A stretch of DNA of 9,787 bases from JACDBD01 sp050743385 (GTDB lineage: Bacteria > Actinomycetota > Acidimicrobiia > IMCC26256 > JACDBD01), in assembly GCA_050743385.1 (NCBI GenBank), contig JBOGFJ010000153.1, forward strand, positions 1-9,787. Reading direction: 5' to 3'. The translations under genes were made by a program, and so were the position numbers. How positions within the stretch are numbered: the stretch's first letter is position 1; every line of letters starts with the position of its first letter. A model generated the notes under the pieces. The model had not been told where the DNA came from and searched no databases. It saw only the letters and a program-made list of their open reading frames with translations. Shown here in pieces: positions 5,886 to 9,787 of this stretch.

Positions 5886-7415
5886 ATGCCGGAGTGGGGG
5901 GAGCTGCAGGTCGACCAGCTCCGGTTCATGGCCGGGCGCCATCAAGACGAGACCGCGTACCGCGACCTCGACGCCGGCACGGCGCTCACCTTCGGGCAGT
6001 GGGACGAGGAGTCGAACCGGCTCGCGCGCGGCCTGGTCGAGCGGGGCGTCGCCGCCGGTGACCGGGTGTCGATCTACCTCCCTGCCGACGAGGTGCTCCG
6101 CTGGATCGTGGCCTACGCCGCGGTTCACAAGGCGGGCGCGGTGGCCGTGCCCACCAACACGCGCCTCTCGGCGCGCGAGCTCGCGGTGATCCTGGGGCAC
6201 TGCGAGGCGGGGGCGATGATCACGACCGCGACACTCCTTCCGACCGCGCTCGAGGTGCGTCGACGGGTGCCGTCGCTTCGCCTGGTCGTGAGTGCCGGCG
6301 GCGACGGAACCGACGTCGTGCCCTACGACGACGTGCTCGACCCCGACTCGAGCACGTTCCAGGTGCCGGTCGGCGTCGACGACCTCGCCGACGTGATGTA
6401 CACGTCGGGCACGACCGGCCTGCCGAAGGGCGTCGCCGTCCGGCACCGCAACGTCGCCATGATCCCCAACAACGAGCCGGTGTGGTCGGCGACGGGCTGG
6501 CTGCACGGCGCGCCCATGTTCACGTTTGCCGGCATCGCGTTCATCTACAACCCGATGAAGATGGGCATGGTGGGCGACTACCTGCCGAAGTTCGACGCCG
6601 GCCGCTGGCTCGAGCTGGTGGAGCGCGAGCGTCCGATGATGACGATGCTCGTGCCCGCGATGGCCGAGCTGTTGGTCGCGCATCCCGATTTCGAGCGGCG
6701 CGACCTGTCGAGCCTGGTCGCGGTCTCGATCGGCAGCGCGCCGCTGGCCCCCCAGACCCTGCTCGCGATGCAGGAGCGCCTGCCCGACGCGTCGGTGTCG
6801 AACTCCTACGGTATGACCGAAGCCGGGCCCGCCTTCATCGTCATGCCCAAAGAGGAGGTCACCCGGCGGGTCGGGTCGGTCGGCAAGCCGATGGCGCCGA
6901 TGGAGATCAAGATCGTCGACGAGGCGGGCCGCGAGTGCGCGCCGCGCGATGTGGGTGAGCTGCTCACCCGCCTGCCGGGCGTGCAGCGCGAGTACTACCG
7001 CGACCCCGACGCGACCGCGGAGACGTGGACACCCGACGGCTGGCTGTGCAGCGGCGACCTCGGCTATCTCGACGAGGACGGCTTCCTCTACCTCGTCGGC
7101 CGCAAGAAGGACCTCATCATCCGGGGCGGCCACAACGTGTACCCGACCGACATCGAGGCCGTCATCCACGAGCACCCCGCGGTGCGCGAGGCCGCAGTCG
7201 TGGGCGTCCCCCACCCGGTGCTCGGCGAGGACGTCGCCGCGTTCGTGGTGACGAAACCGGGTGAGTCGATCGAGGTTGCAGAGCTCCAGTCGTTCTGTGC
7301 CGAGCGGCTCGCCGACTACAATCGCCCCCGGCAGGTCAGCTTCGTCGAGGAGCTGCCCCGCAACGCCACCGGGAAGGTGATGAAGCACCGACTGGTCGAC
7401 GACGGCGCTTCGTAG
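5886..7415 (+). CDS. AMP-forming acyl-CoA synthetase (ANL superfamily, FadD-like)
   Basis: A protein of 509 residues, typical of the family. GGAG (5876-5879) precedes ATG 5886. The nucleotide loop is MYTSGTTGLPKGV (171-183), the A5 motif SYGMTEAG (307-314), the adenylate/ribose region GWLCSGDLGYLDEDG (385-399), the hinge motif GRKKDLIIRGGHNVYP (405-420), and the C-terminal catalytic lysine K497 in PRNATGKVMK. It activates a carboxylic acid as acyl-adenylate and then acyl-CoA. The substrate pocket does not reveal chain length; long-chain fatty acid, aromatic acid or steroid side-chain acid are all open. With the SDR upstream and the divergent thiolase it would feed a beta-oxidation-like route. 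An actinobacterial fadD-type label would be reasonable, but no numbered ortholog can be assigned. No hairpin terminator is obvious after the stop. Confidence 0.93.
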   Translation: MPEWGELQVDQLRFMAGRHQDETAYRDLDAGTALTFGQWDEESNRLARGLVERGVAAGDRVSIYLPADEVLRWIVAYAAVHKAGAVAVPTNTRLSARELAVILGHCEAGAMITTATLLPTALEVRRRVPSLRLVVSAGGDGTDVVPYDDVLDPDSSTFQVPVGVDDLADVMYTSGTTGLPKGVAVRHRNVAMIPNNEPVWSATGWLHGAPMFTFAGIAFIYNPMKMGMVGDYLPKFDAGRWLELVERERPMMTMLVPAMAELLVAHPDFERRDLSSLVAVSIGSAPLAPQTLLAMQERLPDASVSNSYGMTEAGPAFIVMPKEEVTRRVGSVGKPMAPMEIKIVDEAGRECAPRDVGELLTRLPGVQREYYRDPDATAETWTPDGWLCSGDLGYLDEDGFLYLVGRKKDLIIRGGHNVYPTDIEAVIHEHPAVREAAVVGVPHPVLGEDVAAFVVTKPGESIEVAELQSFCAERLADYNRPRQVSFVEELPRNATGKVMKHRLVDDGAS

Positions 7416-7442
7416 TCGGATACCCCGCGCTCGAGCTGTTCC

Positions 7443-7690
7443 TTATGCCTTGATGTACCCGGTGAGCATCGCGACCTAGTCGTCGGGACTCGTCATATGT
7501 GGCACATGGCCGGTCTGGGCGAGAGTGCGACGCTCAGCCCTGGGCGCGTTCGCGGCGAGCTGATCCACGATTGGAAGGAAAATCGCAGGGCTCTGGTCGC
7601 CCTGGGACAGCAGCACCGGCGTCGAGACCTCGCCCAGCGCATCGAGGTCGATACCACCTGGGAGCGCGACGCGGCCGGCTTCACCTTCGA
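7443..7690 (-). pseudogene. Remnant of an alpha/beta hydrolase, C-terminal end, with in-frame amber codon
   Basis: On the minus strand the frame reads IDLDALGEVSTPVLLSQGDQ from about 7652, then SPAIFLPIVDQLAANAP, RAERRTLAQTGHVPHMTSPDD, a TAG at 7478-7476, and continues in frame as VAMLTGYIKA to TAA at 7445-7443. This is the standard end of alpha/beta hydrolases: the strand with the acidic residue (QGDQSP) and the catalytic His in TGHVPH, then PDxYVAMLTGYI. The amber sits where family members commonly have Tyr, so TAC or TAT to TAG is the simplest event. The nucleophile-elbow half is missing: upstream the frame runs into the 3' end of the glycine-rich gene with no hydrolase sequence. The left end is well defined; the right end is approximate. 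It fills most of the gap between the acyl-CoA synthetase and the glycine-rich gene; the rest of that gap shows nothing. Confidence 0.75.
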
Positions 7691-7704
7691 GCGCCGCTGA
7701 CCCC

Positions 7705-8709
7705 TCAGCCGGTGAAGGTCGGCGCCCCCGCCACCGGCCCGGCCGCCGGCGCCGGAGCGGGAGCCGGCGGCGGTGCACCCGGCGTGAAGGTGAGGGTCAC
7801 GAAGCCGTCGCCGGAGCAGGCGCCGTCCTCGATGGTCCCGCCATCCGGAGCGAGGCTCGAGCCACCTCCGCCGCCGGCACCGGTGTTGATCGATTCCGTG
7901 CCACCGCCGCCTCCGCCCATCAGGCCCCCGCCGCCGCCGCCGCCGCCGTCGGCGCTCACTTCGTCGATGGCGCCACCCGCGCCCCCACTGATCGCGCTCC
8001 CGTCTCCGCCGTTCACGTCGCCGCCCTCGCCGCCGTCGCCGCCGGACTGGCCGCCGGTGGCACTGGCGACGGTGTCGCCGGCCGTGCCGCTCGCACCACC
8101 GTCGCCGCCAGCACCGCCGTCCTCGCCGAAGTCGGCGCCACCGCCCCCGCCACCACCGGCGGCGACGACAACCCGGTCGGCCGTACCGGTGCCGCCCCGG
8201 CGGATGTCGGAGGAGCCGCCACCCCCGCCCCCGCCGGTGCCAGGCAAGCCGGTCGTGCCCTCGCCACCGCCACCGTCACCGCCGCCGCCGTCGCCGGCCA
8301 CCGCTCCGCCGGCACCTCCGGCAGGGTCCGTTTGGAACTCGGCGTCGTCGCCGTCCTCACCGGCGCCGCCGACGGTGATGCGCAACGTCTCACCCGGCGT
8401 GACCGCGAGCGTGGCCTCGACCCGGCCGCCCGGCCCGCCCGGCCCACCGAACCCAGGCGGCTCGAACCCGGCCACGCTCATTCCGCCACCACCCAAGGTG
8501 GAGGGCTCGACGGAGTCGCCGCCGCCGCCACCTTCGGCGCCGCAGGCGAGCACGGCGATCTCGTTCACGGCCGCCGGCACCACGAAGGCGGCGGTGCCGG
8601 GAGTGGTGAAGCTGGCCTCGTCGGCCAGGGCCGCACCGCCGCCGACCCCGACGAAGGTGCTGGCGCCGAGGGCGCCGGCCGTCAGAACCTTGAGCAGCCG
8701 TGATGCCAT
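7705..8709 (-). CDS. Secreted glycine-rich protein
   Basis: A protein of 334 residues from ATG 8709, preceded by the G-rich ribosome site GGAGG (8720-8724). The longer open frame to 9222 is antisense to the methyltransferase. MASRLLKVLTAGALGASTFV plus GVGGGAALA is a clear Sec signal peptide, with cleavage probably after ALA29. The mature protein opens with beta strands (SFTTPGTAAFVVPAAVNEIAVLACGA, about 33-58), passes through long Gly runs with GGPGGRVEATLAVTPGETL (about 92-109), GGSSDIRRGGTGTADRVVVA (164-183) and GGGGGGLMGGGGG, and closes with a strand GDGFVTLTFTPG (300-311) and a Pro/Ala tail. This layout matches bacterial glycine-rich proteins resembling the ALK/LTK-type glycine-rich domain. 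Two cysteines (C56, C298) bracket the domain and could form a disulfide. There is no LPxTG or C-terminal membrane helix, so it is released or held non-covalently. Function unknown; surface or adhesive roles are guesses. Confidence 0.8.
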   Translation of the reverse strand: MASRLLKVLTAGALGASTFVGVGGGAALADEASFTTPGTAAFVVPAAVNEIAVLACGAEGGGGGDSVEPSTLGGGGMSVAGFEPPGFGGPGGPGGRVEATLAVTPGETLRITVGGAGEDGDDAEFQTDPAGGAGGAVAGDGGGGDGGGGEGTTGLPGTGGGGGGGSSDIRRGGTGTADRVVVAAGGGGGGGADFGEDGGAGGDGGASGTAGDTVASATGGQSGGDGGEGGDVNGGDGSAISGGAGGAIDEVSADGGGGGGGGLMGGGGGGTESINTGAGGGGGSSLAPDGGTIEDGACSGDGFVTLTFTPGAPPPAPAPAPAAGPVAGAPTFTG

Positions 8710-8741
8710 CGCAGGCCCCCCTCCGCCCCGGGAACGGGGGA

Positions 8742-8747
8742 ACCTTA
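8742..8747 (-). promoter_or_regulatory. Possible -10 element for the glycine-rich gene
   Basis: Read on the minus strand this is TAAGGT, fitting TANNNT and lying 32 nt upstream of the ATG at 8709. No -35 is recognisable, so it is a weak call. Confidence 0.3.
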
Positions 8748-8755
8748 GACCGGCG

Positions 8756-8872
8756 CTAGACATGGCGGGCGGACCAGATCTCCTCGGCCGGCCAGCGCCG
8801 GGCCCACTCGGCGTCGACGAAGTCGGTGTAGGTCGTGGTCGCTCGCGCCGGGAGCCGGAGGTGCGGCAGGCG
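8756..8872 (-). pseudogene. Possible gene remnant, 38 open codons, unidentified
   Basis: In the gap between the divergent glycine-rich and methyltransferase genes, one minus frame between two TAG codons reads RLPHLRLPARATTTYTDFVD then AEWARRWPAEEIWSARHV. Codon choice is almost entirely G or C at third positions, and the Trp/Glu/Arg-rich helix-like end looks like the C-terminus of a real protein. There is no start codon or upstream continuation, and I recognise no family. An 8-bp direct repeat GGCGCTAG (8752-8759 and 8869-8876) supplies the TAG codon at each end. In a GC-rich genome a chance open frame of this length is possible. Confidence 0.3.
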
Positions 8873-8922
8873 CTAGTTCGGCGTCTGGCGCGACGTTCTG
8901 TACTGCGAGCATCTGGAGCGCA

Positions 8923-9615
8923 ATGGCTGCATTCCCGCCAGATTACGACTCCGACCCAGGCCGCTGGCAGTCCTGGGAATCGCCGCGCGACGTCCACGAG
9001 ATGGTCGCACCCGAGTTGCGCGGACCGATCCTCGACATCGGCTGCGGCGAGGGCCGATTGGTCGCGCGGCTGCGCGAGGGCGTCACCTGGTTCGGGGTGG
9101 ACTCGTCGCCGGCACAGGTCGCGGCGAACCCGTACCGCCCGGTCGTGGTCGCCGACATGCGGACGCTGCCGTTCCGATCGGGCGTGTTCGCCGAGGCCGT
9201 GCACCTCTGGTGCCTGTACCACGTCGAGGATCCGTCAGTCGCGATCGCCGAGGCAGCTCGGGTACTCCGGGTCGGCGGCCAGTACTTCGCGTCGACATCC
9301 GCGCGTGACAACGATCCCGAGATCATGTGCAACGGCTATCCGCCGTCGTCCTTCGACGCCGAAGAGGCGGTTGTGATCGTCGAGACCGTGTTCGACGACG
9401 TGGAGCCAGAGCGATGGGACGACACGTTCTTTCCGCTGGAGACGCGGGACGCGGTACGCGCGTACTGCCGTCACCACTTCATCCCTCCGGAGCGGGCCGA
9501 GGAGGTTGAGTTGCCGCTCTGGCTCACGAAGCGGGGAGTCCTCGTGCGGGCAACGAAGGGTGATGCTGAGGCGTCGACTCAGCGCGACCACCAGACGAAC
9601 GCTGGTTACCCCTGA
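8923..9615 (+). CDS. Class I SAM-dependent methyltransferase (Methyltransf_11 type)
   Basis: A protein of 230 residues from ATG 8923, with GGAG at 8915-8918. The SAM-binding motif I is GPILDIGCGEGRLVARL (34-50), motif II GVDSSP (58-63), the acidic loop VVADMRTLPF (75-84), and the post-motif strand and helix AEAVHLWCLYHVEDPSVAIAE through AARVLRVGGQY (90-121). This is the UbiE/Methyltransf_11 Rossmann fold acting on a small molecule, commonly with no way to read the substrate from sequence. The C-terminal part (ERWDDTFFPLETRDAVRAYC) resembles the substrate-side lid of these enzymes. The last 20 residues or so are hydrophilic and outside the fold. Its stop lies inside the 3' end of the next, convergent gene. 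No pathway partner is adjacent, so its role is unknown. Confidence 0.88.
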   Translation: MAAFPPDYDSDPGRWQSWESPRDVHEMVAPELRGPILDIGCGEGRLVARLREGVTWFGVDSSPAQVAANPYRPVVVADMRTLPFRSGVFAEAVHLWCLYHVEDPSVAIAEAARVLRVGGQYFASTSARDNDPEIMCNGYPPSSFDAEEAVVIVETVFDDVEPERWDDTFFPLETRDAVRAYCRHHFIPPERAEEVELPLWLTKRGVLVRATKGDAEASTQRDHQTNAGYP

Positions 9616-9787
9616 ACGAGGTAGGGCGCCTGGGCTGTGGTGCCGCGGTCGCCGGTTGCAACGACCCTGTACACGCCTGCCTCATCCCCGGCGCTGTTGT
9701 AGCTCGTCGTCGCAACGCCGTCCTGTGACGCGGTGTGCGGTTGTCCGGTGAACTTGTCGCCGTTGGGAGCATTGATCTCGAAGGTCA
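9606..9787 (-). CDS. C-terminal end of a probable surface or secreted protein with Ig-like repeat (5' end outside window)
   Basis: The minus frame enters from the window edge and ends in TAA at 9608-9606. The last 59 residues read TFEINAPNGDKFTGQPHTAS, QDGVATTSYNSAGDEAGVYR, VVATGDRGTTAQAPYLVQG. The pattern F-x-I-x-x-PNG, then DGVATTSYN-x-AGDEAGVYRVVATG, then a final short strand, is that of bacterial Ig-like (invasin/Big_1 or macroglobulin MG2-like) domains in cell-surface proteins. There is no anchor after the domain in the visible end. Codons here are less G/C-biased than in the neighbours (CAA, GTT, GCT, ACA occur). The last 10 bp overlap the methyltransferase end, tail to tail. Confidence 0.6.
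   Translation of the reverse strand, partial: TFEINAPNGDKFTGQPHTASQDGVATTSYNSAGDEAGVYRVVATGDRGTTAQAPYLVQG

Noticed and set aside
4887..7388. Open minus-strand frame of 833 codons opposite the SDR and acyl-CoA synthetase
   Set aside because: Antisense shadow of two well-supported genes; its His/Arg/Val/Asp-rich composition is typical of reversed GC-rich codons and it shows no recognisable domain.
7900..8300. Repeated GCC/GGT units considered as a CRISPR or tandem-repeat array
   Set aside because: No regular repeat-spacer period; the pattern is explained by glycine codons in a protein-coding gene.
8710..9222. N-terminal extension of the glycine-rich protein to 9222
   Set aside because: It is antisense to the methyltransferase and would bury the clear signal peptide starting at 8709.
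7499..9376. Plus-strand frame coding a very proline-rich protein (PPPPPP runs)
   Set aside because: It is the complement of the glycine-rich gene (GGC/GGT read backwards) and then crosses the methyltransferase out of frame; there is no signal peptide or domain.

Overview
This is a very GC-rich window with dense coding and strong G/C third-position bias. It suggests an actinobacterium. The HisN-type phosphatase, the lipid beta-oxidation-type cluster and the secreted glycine-rich protein fit that, perhaps in the Acidimicrobiia, but no rRNA or other marker is present to fix the taxon. I see no tRNA, rRNA, CRISPR array, IS element or phage gene.

Left part (2-3614): the C-terminal half of an amidohydrolase-2 family protein (+) converges on a two-gene minus-strand unit, a HisN-type inositol-monophosphatase-family phosphatase followed by an FGGY sugar kinase with a 4-bp GTGA overlap. 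A near-perfect 49-bp palindrome (533-581) fills the gap between the convergent genes and probably terminates both. The phosphatase is divergent from a nitrilase (+) with essentially no space between them. The phosphatase reading frame has no ATG/GTG/TTG at its expected N-terminus. An ATG of the minus strand and the nitrilase ATG share the same CATG, but the minus ATG is in the wrong frame.

Middle (3621-7415): a fatty-acyl/steroid catabolism cluster. A minus-strand thiolase diverges from a plus-strand operon of an MFE-2-like short-chain 3-hydroxyacyl-CoA dehydrogenase and an AMP-forming acyl-CoA synthetase. Together these cover CoA activation, beta-hydroxy oxidation and thiolysis. The 156-bp divergent control region has nested symmetry: two outward-facing TAATCT -10 hexamers lie in the arms of one inverted repeat around an inner perfect 7-bp inverted repeat that looks like an operator. 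A further hairpin-capable repeat lies in the thiolase leader.

Right part (7416-9787): a more eroded and accessory region. It holds a decayed C-terminal fragment of an alpha/beta hydrolase with an in-frame amber codon, a secreted glycine-rich protein with a signal peptide, a short stretch that may be another gene remnant, a SAM-dependent methyltransferase (+), and the last 59 residues of a probable surface protein with an Ig-like fold (-), whose stop lies inside the methyltransferase 3' end.

Nothing here compels the claim of an unknown multi-gene system. The observations most worth a second look are the broken or non-canonical hisN start, the convergent-gene palindrome, the nested divergent promoter/operator, and the pseudogene debris around the glycine-rich gene.
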